A stretch of DNA of 10,956 bases from Anaerolineales bacterium. GTDB taxonomy: Bacteria; Chloroflexota; Anaerolineae; Anaerolineales; Villigracilaceae. Below the pieces are notes generated by a model that did not search any database, was not told where the DNA came from, and worked only from the letters and a program-made list of their open reading frames with translations. Made by a program: the position numbers and the translations under genes. The stretch lies in assembly GCA_015489255.1 (NCBI GenBank), contig WGAD01000271.1, positions 1-10,956 on the forward strand, read 5' to 3'. Shown here in pieces: positions 1 through 8,570 of this stretch (its first letter is position 1; each line of letters starts with the position of its first letter).

Positions 1-357
1 ATTCCGGCGAACACGGTGCGGCTCATCAGCGAGCAGATCATTGCCAACGGTTACTTTGCGCGCCCGTACCTGGGGGTGCGCTGGCAGGCGGTGACGCCCG
101 CCATCGCCCGCCGGTATCGTCTGCCGGTGGAATGGGGGGCCTACGTCACCGAAGTCGTGCCCGGCAGCCCGGCGGCGCGGGCCGGCCTGCAACGCGGCGA
201 CATCATCATCGCCATCGGCGACCAACCGATCGACGAGAAACATTCCTTCCTCAACGCCCTCTTCTCCTGGCGTCCCGAAGACCAGGTGCAGGTGACGGTC
301 TATCGGGAAGGGAAGAAAAAACAATTGTCCGTCACCCTGGGGGCCACCGCGCATTGA
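1..357 (+). CDS. HtrA/DegP-type serine protease, C-terminal PDZ part (5' end missing)
   Basis: The frame is open from the first base and ends at TGA, giving the last 118 residues of a longer protein. It begins IPANTV, the segment that in trypsin-like HtrA proteases follows the catalytic Ser loop and closes the protease domain. A PDZ domain follows (about residues 23-115): the carboxylate-binding loop RPYLGV, then the core GAYVTEVVPGSPAARAGLQRGDIIIAIGD written in the usual order, and a closing strand near VTVYREGKKKQL. HtrA proteins are envelope or periplasmic proteases and chaperones for misfolded proteins, with the PDZ domain binding substrate C termini. Only one PDZ is present at the C terminus, as in DegS or the HtrA of many non-proteobacteria. 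The catalytic triad lies outside the window, so proteolytic activity cannot be confirmed. The family call is firm; the exact subtype is open. Confidence 0.9.
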   Translation: MPANTVRLISEQIIANGYFARPYLGVRWQAVTPAIARRYRLPVEWGAYVTEVVPGSPAARAGLQRGDIIIAIGDQPIDEKHSFLNALFSWRPEDQVQVTVYREGKKKQLSVTLGATAH

Positions 358-361
358 AACT

Positions 362-415
362 GCCTGTATAATGGGATACGGCGCGCGTGAAGGCGGCGTC
401 GTATCCCATTCAGGC
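362..415 (+). promoter_or_regulatory. Leader inverted repeat overlapping a TATAAT box and the TSUP ribosome-binding site
   Basis: The arm AATGGGATACG (370-380) is perfectly complementary to CGTATCCCATT (400-410). Pairing resumes outside it between GCCTG (362-366) and CAGGC (411-415) after a 3-base bulge, giving 16 base pairs in total. A perfect -10 hexamer TATAAT sits at 367-372 and runs into the left arm, but I see no good -35 at normal spacing. The right arm ends in the AGGCGG-like Shine-Dalgarno (412-417) of the TSUP gene. The structure could be an operator, an RNA hairpin masking the ribosome site, or processing debris after htrA. It is not a typical terminator because the T-run starts 12 bases further on, inside the coding region. 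Confidence 0.55.
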
Positions 416-422
416 GGCAGAT

Positions 423-1136
423 ATGCAATTTTTTCGCGTTTTTGTGACCATTTTGCTGGCGGTTTTTACCCAAAGCGTTTCTGGCTTTGGCTTTGCCCTG
501 GTTTCCATGCCGATCATCACACCCCTGCTGGGGCTGCGCCTGAGCGCGCCGCTGGTGGCCCTGTTGGGGCTGACCGCTGAAATCACCTTGCTGATTTATT
601 TTCGCCAATCCCTGACGCTGGGCGAAATGGGCGCGTTGGTGGCCGCTTCGCTGGCCGGTACGGTCGTGGGGGTCACCGCGTTGCGCGCGGTGCCGGAAAC
701 GGTTCTGCTGCCCGTGCTGGGCTGGGTGCTGGTGGCCTATTCCCTGTACAACCTCCTGCGCCTGCGCCTGCCGCGTCTGCGTTCACCCCTGTGGGCCTGG
801 ATCCTCGGAGGCCTGGCTGGCGCGCTGGGCGGAGCGTACAATACTTCCGGTCCGCCGGTGATCCTCTACGGGCATGCCCGCCGCTGGCAACCGGAACAAT
901 TCAAAGGTAATTTGCAGGGCTTCTTCTTCATCAACAACATTTTTGTGCTGGTAGGCCATGCGGTCAGCGGCAACCTGACGCCCCTCGTCTGGCGGACGTA
1001 CTTCGGCGTTTTGCCCGCCGTAGCGCTCGGCCTCTTTGGCGGGTTGCGGCTGGGCCGCCGGTTAGATGCCGCCCGCTTTCGCACGCTGGTCGTTGGCTTG
1101 CTGGGCTTGCTGGGGGTGCGCCTGATCCTCGGTTGA
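423..1136 (+). CDS. TauE/SafE (TSUP) family membrane permease
   Basis: This is a very hydrophobic 237-residue protein, matching the family's usual 240-270 residues and roughly eight membrane segments. The two internal repeats characteristic of TSUP permeases are visible: GFGFALVSMPIITPLL near residues 21-36 and GLAGALGGAYNTSGPPVILYG near 129-149, both Gly-rich segments ending in a Pro. The family exports or imports sulfite, sulfoacetate, thiosulfate or other organosulfur anions across the inner membrane; the substrate cannot be read from sequence. I chose ATG at 423, preceded by AGGCGG (412-417) at 5-base spacing and opening directly into the first membrane helix. A GTG at 387 in the same frame would add 12 polar residues and would lie in the loop of the leader hairpin. 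The gene follows the htrA-like gene by 65 bases and could be read from it or from its own weak promoter. Family call firm, function open. Confidence 0.85.
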   Translation: MQFFRVFVTILLAVFTQSVSGFGFALVSMPIITPLLGLRLSAPLVALLGLTAEITLLIYFRQSLTLGEMGALVAASLAGTVVGVTALRAVPETVLLPVLGWVLVAYSLYNLLRLRLPRLRSPLWAWILGGLAGALGGAYNTSGPPVILYGHARRWQPEQFKGNLQGFFFINNIFVLVGHAVSGNLTPLVWRTYFGVLPAVALGLFGGLRLGRRLDAARFRTLVVGLLGLLGVRLILG

Positions 1137-1160
1137 AGGCAAAGCCCGTTTGCCTTTTTT
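1136..1160 (+). terminator. Rho-independent terminator of the TSUP gene
   Basis: The 8-bp stem AAGGCAAA (1136-1143) and TTTGCCTT (1149-1156) encloses a 5-base loop, followed by further T residues to 1160. It begins at the last base of the stop codon and separates the permease from dnaK. Confidence 0.85.
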
Positions 1161-1192
1161 ATATGCAGCGTTAACACAATTCTTGCACTTGT

Positions 1193-1240
1193 CGGTTATC
1201 CTTATAGCCGAATGTTTCCCCCTGGGAAAAGCAATTTTTT
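1193..1240 (+). promoter_or_regulatory. dnaK leader with two small inverted repeats and a U-rich tract
   Basis: The 99 bases between the upstream terminator and dnaK hold CGGTTAT/ATAGCCG (1193-1199 and 1204-1210, one wobble pair) and TTTCCC/GGGAAA (1215-1220 and 1224-1229), then GCAATTTTTT (1231-1240). I see no CIRCE element (TTAGCACTC-N9-GAGTGCTAA) and no close heat-shock sigma-32 promoter match. The possible -35 TTGCAC (1183-1188) lacks a partner -10 at normal spacing. A promoter must be here, since a terminator lies upstream, but I cannot assign it with confidence. Confidence 0.35.
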
Positions 1241-1259
1241 CTTTATAGGAGAGTATGGT

Positions 1260-3146
<1,887 letters not shown>

Positions 3147-3160
3147 AGACCCAGAGATAG

Positions 3161-3193
3161 AAAACTGCCGCTCGTACGAGCGGCAGTTTTTTT
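3161..3193. terminator. Bidirectional terminator between dnaK and the converging antiporter
   Basis: A perfect 14-bp inverted repeat, arms AAAACTGCCGCTCG (3161-3174) and CGAGCGGCAGTTTT (3177-3190), is followed by a T-run to 3193 on the + strand. Reading the - strand, the same palindrome ends in TTTT from the left arm. It lies 15 bases past the dnaK stop and just past the stop of the converging antiporter gene, so it probably ends both transcripts. Confidence 0.93.
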
Positions 3194-3199
3194 ATTGCT

Positions 3200-5059
3200 T
3201 CAAGCGGCTTGCGCGAGCAGGGCTTCCAGGTTTTCCAGCGCTTTTTGCTGCCCCAGCACGCTGATCTGATCGTGCAGTTCCAGGTGGGTGCTGCCGTGGG
3301 GAACGATGACCTCCTCCCCGCGGCGGATGGCCAGCACCAGGGTGTCTTCTGGCCATTGGACATCGCGCAGGTTTTTCCCCGCCAGGGCCGGGTTCTCCAT
3401 GGGCATCTCGCGCACGTCCTTATCATCGGTGGTGGTGGTCAGGAGTTCGAAGATCGCCGGGGTGCGCGCCATCAGCCCCAGCAGGGCGACGCGATACAAG
3501 GCCGGCGCCATGACGCGGGCCTGGGTGGCGCGGTATTCCGCCAGCCGGCGCGGCTCGTTGACGAAGGCGATGACGTTGTGGACGCCGTGGGTTTGGGCTT
3601 CCAGGCAGGCTTGCAGGTTGCGGTCATCGTCTTCATCCAGGGCCAGCAAGGCGTGAACGTATTCCTGCCGCGGCAGGTTTTCCAGGCCCTCGCCCAGGCG
3701 GCTGCTTTCGCCCGGCAGGAGGGCAAATCCGGCTTGTTGTACGCGCCGGCGCCCCTCTGCGGAAGGGCTGCAAAAACGGACGCGGTCGCCGTGCTGGCGC
3801 AGATATTGCCCAACGCGCAAAGCCAGCTCGTTGCAGCCGAAGACTACCATCACCGGGATGCGGCGGGTGCGCTTTTCTGGCAGCAGCAGGTTGAACGCCA
3901 GCGGCGCCAGCGTGGCGCTGACGGCAGCCGTCAGCACGATGCTGGCGTTGACTGCCTCGCTGATGACGCCCAGGCGCAGCCCGATGGCCGAAGCGGCGAC
4001 GATGAGCGACAGCCTCGCCGACAGGAGCAGCCCGCCGGCGAGGGTTTCCTGCCAGGAAAAGGCAGCGCGATAGGGCAGAGAGGCGATCGATTTGATGGCA
4101 AAAGCGGCCAGGATCATCAGAGGAAACAGGAGCCAGGCCCGTGGGTCGTTGAGGAAGGCGTGCAAGTCGAACTGAACGCCGACATCGATAAAGAACAACG
4201 GGATGAAGAAACCGTAACCCATGGCGTCCAGTTTGTGGCGCACCGGTTCATCGTCCGGGGTGCTGATCAGGGAAACCAGCACCCCGCTGAGGAAGGCGCC
4301 CAGGATCAATTCCACGCCCAGCGACTCGGCCAGCACCACAAAGGCGATCATCAGGGCCAGTGCGCCGCGCACTTTGATCTGCGAAGTGGCGTCGGAAAGG
4401 TCTTCCAGCAGCCGCCACAAACTGGTGCCGCGCAGGTATTTGCTGATGAAAAAGTAAATGAAGGCCAGGGGAAGGAAGAGCACGCCCACCAGCAGGATTT
4501 CGAACGACAGGCCACTGACGTGCAGCGTCACATACACGGTGATGAGGAACATCGTCAGGAAGTCGGCCAGCAGGGCGCTGATCAGCAGCGCCTGCCCCAG
4601 GCGCGAGGCCAACAAACGGCGTTCCTTCAGCACCGGCACGACGATGCCCAGCGAAGTGGTAGACAGGATCAGCGTCATCATCCAGGGGTCGGGGATGAAC
4701 CCGGCCCGCTGGAAGCCCTCCGAAACCAGGAAGGCCAAAACCAGGGTGAGGGCAAAGGTCAACCCGCCCAACAGGATGGGGTTTTCCAGCGGGCGGTGTT
4801 TTTTTCCGGGCAGCGCCCGCAGGAAGGTGAAATCAATTTCCAGGCCGGAGAGGAACATCAGAAAGGCAAAACCGATCTCTGCCAGCAGCTCCAGGGTTGG
4901 TTCGTCGGGTTGAATCCAGCCGAGAAGCGAGGGGCCGATGATGATGCCGGCCATGATTTCGCCGACGACGATGGGCAGGGCCCTGAAGCGTGAGAGGGCA
5001 ATGGGGACGATGAAGGCCAGCAGCGTGACGATGAGCAGGGGGACGAAACGTTCGGTCAT
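3200..5059 (-). CDS. CPA2-type cation:proton antiporter with C-terminal TrkA/RCK-like domains (copy 1)
   Basis: This 619-residue protein has about 12 hydrophobic segments in residues 1-395 (Na+/H+ exchanger fold, KefB/KefC/GerN-like), then a soluble region. The membrane part shows FLSGLEID near 69-76 and Asp166 in LLADFLTM. By position this Asp is the likely ion-coupling residue, in the slot that is QD in KefC and ND or DD in other antiporters. The soluble part has a TrkA-N-like Rossmann segment (about 402-520, VVFGCNELALRV) and a TrkA-C-like domain (about 550-605, NPALAGKNLRDVQWPEDTLV). It probably exchanges K+ or Na+ for H+ at the inner membrane; the ion is not readable. The glycine signature of the Rossmann loop is largely lost. 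It starts 9 bases after the rarA stop, with only a weak ribosome site, so it is probably cotranscribed with rarA and translationally coupled. It is a close paralogue of the antiporter at 6675. Confidence 0.9.
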   Translation of the reverse strand: MTERFVPLLIVTLLAFIVPIALSRFRALPIVVGEIMAGIIIGPSLLGWIQPDEPTLELLAEIGFAFLMFLSGLEIDFTFLRALPGKKHRPLENPILLGGLTFALTLVLAFLVSEGFQRAGFIPDPWMMTLILSTTSLGIVVPVLKERRLLASRLGQALLISALLADFLTMFLITVYVTLHVSGLSFEILLVGVLFLPLAFIYFFISKYLRGTSLWRLLEDLSDATSQIKVRGALALMIAFVVLAESLGVELILGAFLSGVLVSLISTPDDEPVRHKLDAMGYGFFIPLFFIDVGVQFDLHAFLNDPRAWLLFPLMILAAFAIKSIASLPYRAAFSWQETLAGGLLLSARLSLIVAASAIGLRLGVISEAVNASIVLTAAVSATLAPLAFNLLLPEKRTRRIPVMVVFGCNELALRVGQYLRQHGDRVRFCSPSAEGRRRVQQAGFALLPGESSRLGEGLENLPRQEYVHALLALDEDDDRNLQACLEAQTHGVHNVIAFVNEPRRLAEYRATQARVMAPALYRVALLGLMARTPAIFELLTTTTDDKDVREMPMENPALAGKNLRDVQWPEDTLVLAIRRGEEVIVPHGSTHLELHDQISVLGQQKALENLEALLAQAA

Positions 5060-5068
5060 GGGTTTCTT

Positions 5069-6481
5069 TCAGCGGCTTTGCCGCTTGAGCTTTTCGATCA
5101 GGTCTTGGGGCAGGTCGGGCAGATCGACGGTGTGCGTCAGGCCGAGGGCCTCGCGCTGGGCGGCGCGCCAGGCTTCCAGCCGGCGGGCGATTTCCCGTTC
5201 GTAACCTTGCCCGGAAGGGCGGTAAAAATAGGTTCCCAGCAGGGCGTCGGGCAGGTATTGCTGCGGCAGGAAGTGATCGGGCGCCTCGTGCGGGTAGCGG
5301 TAGGCCTGGCCGTGGCCGAAGGCGCGGGCGTCGCGGCTGGGGTCTTTGAGGTGATCGGGCACTTCGCCGGCGCCCTCTTCGGCGATCTTCTGCCAGGCCT
5401 TGAAGTAGGCGGTGGTGGTGTTCGATTTGGGCGCGGTAGCGAGGTAGAGGGTGGCTTCCACCAGCGGGAAGATGCCCTCCGGCAGGCCGATGTATTCAAA
5501 GGCCTGCGCCGCCGCGCTGGCGACCACCAGCCCTTGCGGGTCGGCCAGGCCTACGTCTTCAGCGGCCAAAATCAGCAGGCGGCGGACGATGAAGCGCGGG
5601 TCTTCGCCGGCGTAGAGCATCTTTGCCAGCCAGTAGAGGGCGGCGTCGGGGTCGGAGCCGCGCACGGACTTGATGAAGGCGCTAATGGTGTCGTAATGCG
5701 CGTCGCCGTCCTTGTCGTAGAGCACGGCGCGCTGCTGGATGGATTCCTGGGCGACTTCCAGCGTGATGTGGATGCGCCCGTCTTCTGCCGGCGGGGTGGA
5801 TTCGATCGCCAGTTCCAGGGCGTTGAGGGCGTTGCGGGCGTCGCCGGCGGCGACGCGCACCAGGTGATCGAGGGCCTCGGCCTCCACTTGCACGGCTTGC
5901 CCGCCGTATCCGCGCTGCGGATCGCGCAGAGCGCGTTCCAGCAGGGCGCGGACGTGCCGGTCTTCCAGCGGATGCAGGCGAAAGATGCGCGAGCGCGAAA
6001 CCAGAGCGGCATTGACTTCAAAGAACGGGTTTTCGGTGGTGGCGCCGATCAGGGTGACGGTGCCGTTTTCTACATGGGGCAGCAGCGCATCTTGTTGCGC
6101 CTTGTTCCAACGGTGCACCTCATCGACGAAGAGGATGGTGCGCCGGTTGTGCAGCCGCCGCCGTTCCAGTGCTGCAGCGATGACCTCCCGCAGGCGGGCC
6201 TTGCCATCTAGCACGGCGGAGAGGGTTTCGAAATGCGAGCGGGTTTGGTTGGCGATGACCATTGCCAGGGTGGTCTTGCCGCTGCCCGGCGGCCCCCAGA
6301 GCAGGATGGAAGAAAAGAGACGGTCGGCGAGGATGGCGCGGCGCAGGAGCTTGCCTTCGCCGAGGATGTGTTCCTGGCCGACGTATTCCTCCAGCGTGCG
6401 CGGACGCATCCGCGCAGCCAGCGGCGCCTCGCGTCGGAGCCGCTGGTGCAGGGCGTGGTCGAAGAGATCGGTTTGTTTCAC
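5069..6481 (-). CDS. rarA: Replication-associated recombination protein A (RarA/MgsA, WRNIP1 family AAA+ ATPase)
   Basis: This 470-residue AAA+ clamp-loader-like ATPase acts at stalled replication forks and single-stranded DNA gaps. Order of elements: PLAARMRPRTLEEYVGQEHIL (about 20-40), Walker A GPPGSGKT (63-70), Walker B ILFVDEVHR (116-124), sensor 1 GATTENP (146-152) and the arginine-finger segment VSRSRIF (161-167). The family-specific C-terminal tetramerisation region follows, with SVRGSDPDAALYWLAKML (about 272-289), EDVGLADP (about 308-315) and HLKDPSRDARAFGHG near 377-391. Length is slightly above the roughly 445 residues common in the family. The start is GTG at 6481, chosen because a perfect AGGAGG lies 6 bases upstream (6488-6493 on the complementary strand) and no conserved residues precede it. 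It is the first gene of an apparent operon with the downstream antiporter. Confidence 0.96.
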   Translation of the reverse strand: MKQTDLFDHALHQRLRREAPLAARMRPRTLEEYVGQEHILGEGKLLRRAILADRLFSSILLWGPPGSGKTTLAMVIANQTRSHFETLSAVLDGKARLREVIAAALERRRLHNRRTILFVDEVHRWNKAQQDALLPHVENGTVTLIGATTENPFFEVNAALVSRSRIFRLHPLEDRHVRALLERALRDPQRGYGGQAVQVEAEALDHLVRVAAGDARNALNALELAIESTPPAEDGRIHITLEVAQESIQQRAVLYDKDGDAHYDTISAFIKSVRGSDPDAALYWLAKMLYAGEDPRFIVRRLLILAAEDVGLADPQGLVVASAAAQAFEYIGLPEGIFPLVEATLYLATAPKSNTTTAYFKAWQKIAEEGAGEVPDHLKDPSRDARAFGHGQAYRYPHEAPDHFLPQQYLPDALLGTYFYRPSGQGYEREIARRLEAWRAAQREALGLTHTVDLPDLPQDLIEKLKRQSR

Positions 6482-6512
6482 AGGCGGCCTCCTGGAGCAG
6501 GCGGATATGTCC

Positions 6513-6541
6513 AGTATACAATAGCGCGGCGGGTTTGTCTT
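6513..6541 (-). promoter_or_regulatory. Predicted sigma-70-type promoter of rarA-antiporter operon
   Basis: Read on the - strand, the -35 is AAGACA (6541-6536, 4/6 to consensus), followed by a 17-base spacer and the -10 TATACT (6518-6513, 5/6). The -10 lies about 32 bases upstream of the rarA GTG, leaving a short leader with a perfect Shine-Dalgarno. Confidence 0.6.
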
Positions 6542-6568
6542 TGCGCTCTGTGCAAGTCAGGTTACAAT
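6541..6568 (+). promoter_or_regulatory. Predicted promoter of the second antiporter gene
   Basis: The -10 TACAAT (6563-6568, 5/6) has a weak -35 TTGCGC (6541-6546) at 16-base spacing. The -35 shares its first base with the -35 of the divergent rarA promoter. The resulting leader is about 100 bases and contains a hairpin, CCCGCT/AGCGGG (6579-6584 and 6591-6596, 6-base loop). Confidence 0.5.
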
Positions 6569-6674
6569 ACTTTTCCGCCCCGCTTCCCCGAGCGGGACGT
6601 TTGCGGACGGCTTTTCGAGGCTGTTGGTATGTTGTCGTATCCGCCCGTTTGTTTCTGTGAGAGGAAACAGAACC

Positions 6675-8570
6675 ATGCTTTTTCTTCCTGTCTTGTCCGA
6701 AAGCCCGGAACGTTTCGTGCCCCTGCTGATCGTGCTGGGGTTGGCTTTTGTCATTCCTATCGCTTTGTCGCGTTTTCGCAGCCTGCCGGTGGTGGTGGGT
6801 GAGATCCTGGCCGGCATTCTCGTTGGGACCTCTGGCCTGCAATTGATCGAGCACAGCATCGTGCTCGATTTCATGAGCGACATCGGGCTGGCCTTTTTGA
6901 TGTTCATCGCCGGCATGGAAATTGATTTTGAGCAAATCATCCCGCAAAAACGGACCGGCCAGCGCGGCCCCAACGTTTTGGCCTATGCGCTGGGCATTTA
7001 CGTCCTCACCTTTGGGCTGGGGTATGCCAGTAGTCAGCTGCTGATGCAGCTGGGTTTCACTGGCGACCCGCTGCTGCTGACCTTTGCCCTTTCGGCCACC
7101 TCGCTGGGGGTGTTGCTGCCGGTGCTCAAATCGCGAGATATGCTGCGCTTCTTCAGTGGGCGGCTGATCTTCGTCACCGCCATGCTGGCCGATTTTATCA
7201 CCGTTATCGCCTTCACGGTGTACACGTTGACCTACGACACGGGCTTCAACGTGGAGATCATGTCGCTGGGGCTGCTTTTTGTGGCTTTTATGATTCTCGC
7301 CCGCTTTGGCCCGCGCGTCTTTGGGATGCCGCGGGTGCGGGCAGTGGTAGAAGAACTTTCCCAGGCCACGGTGCAGATTAAAGTGCGCGGTGCAATGGCC
7401 ATTTTGCTGGTTTTTGTGGTCATGGCCGAATTTTTGAACGCCGAACTGATCTTGGGCGCTTTCTTGGCGGGGATGGTCATCTCGTTGATCAAAACGCCGG
7501 CAGATAACGACTTGGTGCACCAGCTGGAGGCCTTTGGCTTCGGGTTCTTCATCCCGGTCTTCTTCATCATGGTGGGCGCCGGTCTGGACCTGCGCGCCAT
7601 TGCCGCCCAGCCCCAGGCGCTCTGGCTGCTGCCTGCCTTCCTCCTGCTTTCAGTGCTGGTCAAGGTGTTGCCGATGTTGATCGCCCGTCGCCATTTGTCC
7701 TGGCGCGAAACCTTGGGTGCGGGGGTGCTGCTCAACACCCATCTGTCACTGGAGGTAGCCATCGCTGTCATCGGGCTGCGGCTGGGCCTGCTTGATGAGG
7801 TCTCCAACACCACCATCATCCTCTTCGCCACGCTGACGGTGCTCATCATGCCGTTGTTGTTCGGGGCCATTCTGCCGTATCGTCCGCAGGAGCAGGTGCG
7901 GCGCAAGGTGATCGTGGGCAACAGCGAACTGGCCCTGAAAACCGCCCAGGAGCTGACCGCCCACGGCGACCAGGTGGTTTTCCTATCTTTGCCGCAGGCG
8001 CCGCTGCCGGAGGGCTTTCCTTTCCCGGTGGAAAAGGTCGAACAAATGGCCGATTTGCCGGATCGTATGCCGCTGGAGACGGTGGAAGCCGTCCTCCTGC
8101 TGGCCGATCAGGACCGGGTCAACCGTCAGGCGGCAGCAGCCGCCCGTGAGCTCGGCCTGGAGAACGTCATCGCCCTGATTCACAATCCGGCCGACCTGCC
8201 GGAATACCAGAAGATGGGCGTCCAGGTGTATTCTCCGGCCCTGCAACGGGCGACGATCCTGACGATGATGGCCCGCAGCCCGGATGCTCTCAATTTGCTG
8301 ACTTCCTCATCCAACGCTTTCGACGTGGCCGAGGTGGTCATCCGCAACCCGCACCTGGCCGGGTTGCAGGTGCGCGATTTGCACTTACCCGGCGGCGCCT
8401 TGCTGCTGGCGCTGCGGCGCAACGGCGAACACCGCATTCCCCGCGGCAACACGACCCTGCAAGTAGGCGATCATTTGACTATCTTCGCCCACCGCGATAT
8501 TTTGCATCCACTGCGGCGCTGGCTGGAAGGGCAAGGAACGCCGCCGGTGTGGGATGAGATCCTGGTCTAG
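6675..8570 (+). CDS. CPA2-type cation:proton antiporter with C-terminal TrkA/RCK-like domains (copy 2)
   Basis: This 631-residue protein has the same plan as the antiporter at 3200-5059: about 12 membrane segments (residues 11-400), a degenerate Rossmann segment KVIVGNSELALKTAQ (about 411-425), and a TrkA-C-like end (about 552-607, NPHLAGLQVRDLHLPGG). Shared stretches include ERFVPLLIV, IPIALSRFR, QIKVRGA and LILGAFL. The likely ion-site Asp is Asp173 in LADFITVI. It differs from copy 1 in the late membrane helix: NTHLSLEVAIAV (His356, Glu360) where copy 1 has SARLSLIVAASA (Arg349). This suggests a different ion or regulation. ATG at 6675 has AGAGGA (6660-6665) 9 bases upstream and places the first helix as in copy 1; an upstream in-frame TTG would add 17 non-hydrophobic residues. 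The stop overlaps that of the converging ybaK-like gene. Confidence 0.9.
   Translation: MLFLPVLSESPERFVPLLIVLGLAFVIPIALSRFRSLPVVVGEILAGILVGTSGLQLIEHSIVLDFMSDIGLAFLMFIAGMEIDFEQIIPQKRTGQRGPNVLAYALGIYVLTFGLGYASSQLLMQLGFTGDPLLLTFALSATSLGVLLPVLKSRDMLRFFSGRLIFVTAMLADFITVIAFTVYTLTYDTGFNVEIMSLGLLFVAFMILARFGPRVFGMPRVRAVVEELSQATVQIKVRGAMAILLVFVVMAEFLNAELILGAFLAGMVISLIKTPADNDLVHQLEAFGFGFFIPVFFIMVGAGLDLRAIAAQPQALWLLPAFLLLSVLVKVLPMLIARRHLSWRETLGAGVLLNTHLSLEVAIAVIGLRLGLLDEVSNTTIILFATLTVLIMPLLFGAILPYRPQEQVRRKVIVGNSELALKTAQELTAHGDQVVFLSLPQAPLPEGFPFPVEKVEQMADLPDRMPLETVEAVLLLADQDRVNRQAAAAARELGLENVIALIHNPADLPEYQKMGVQVYSPALQRATILTMMARSPDALNLLTSSSNAFDVAEVVIRNPHLAGLQVRDLHLPGGALLLALRRNGEHRIPRGNTTLQVGDHLTIFAHRDILHPLRRWLEGQGTPPVWDEILV

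Noticed and set aside
371..580. Short + frame of 69 codons overlapping the TSUP start
   Set aside because: It is out of frame with the clear permease and has no features of its own.
1171..1208. Candidate dnaK promoter boxes TTAACA, TTGCAC, TTATCC and TATAGC
   Set aside because: No pair has both acceptable match and 16-18 base spacing.
3209..4993. 594-codon frame on the + strand opposite antiporter 1
   Set aside because: Its composition is Gln/Gly/Asp-rich without domains, and it mirrors the codon pattern of the real membrane protein on the other strand.
6120..7520. 466-codon - strand frame spanning the rarA start and the antiporter 2 gene
   Set aside because: It crosses the divergent promoter region and reads out of frame through rarA; low-complexity, no family resemblance.
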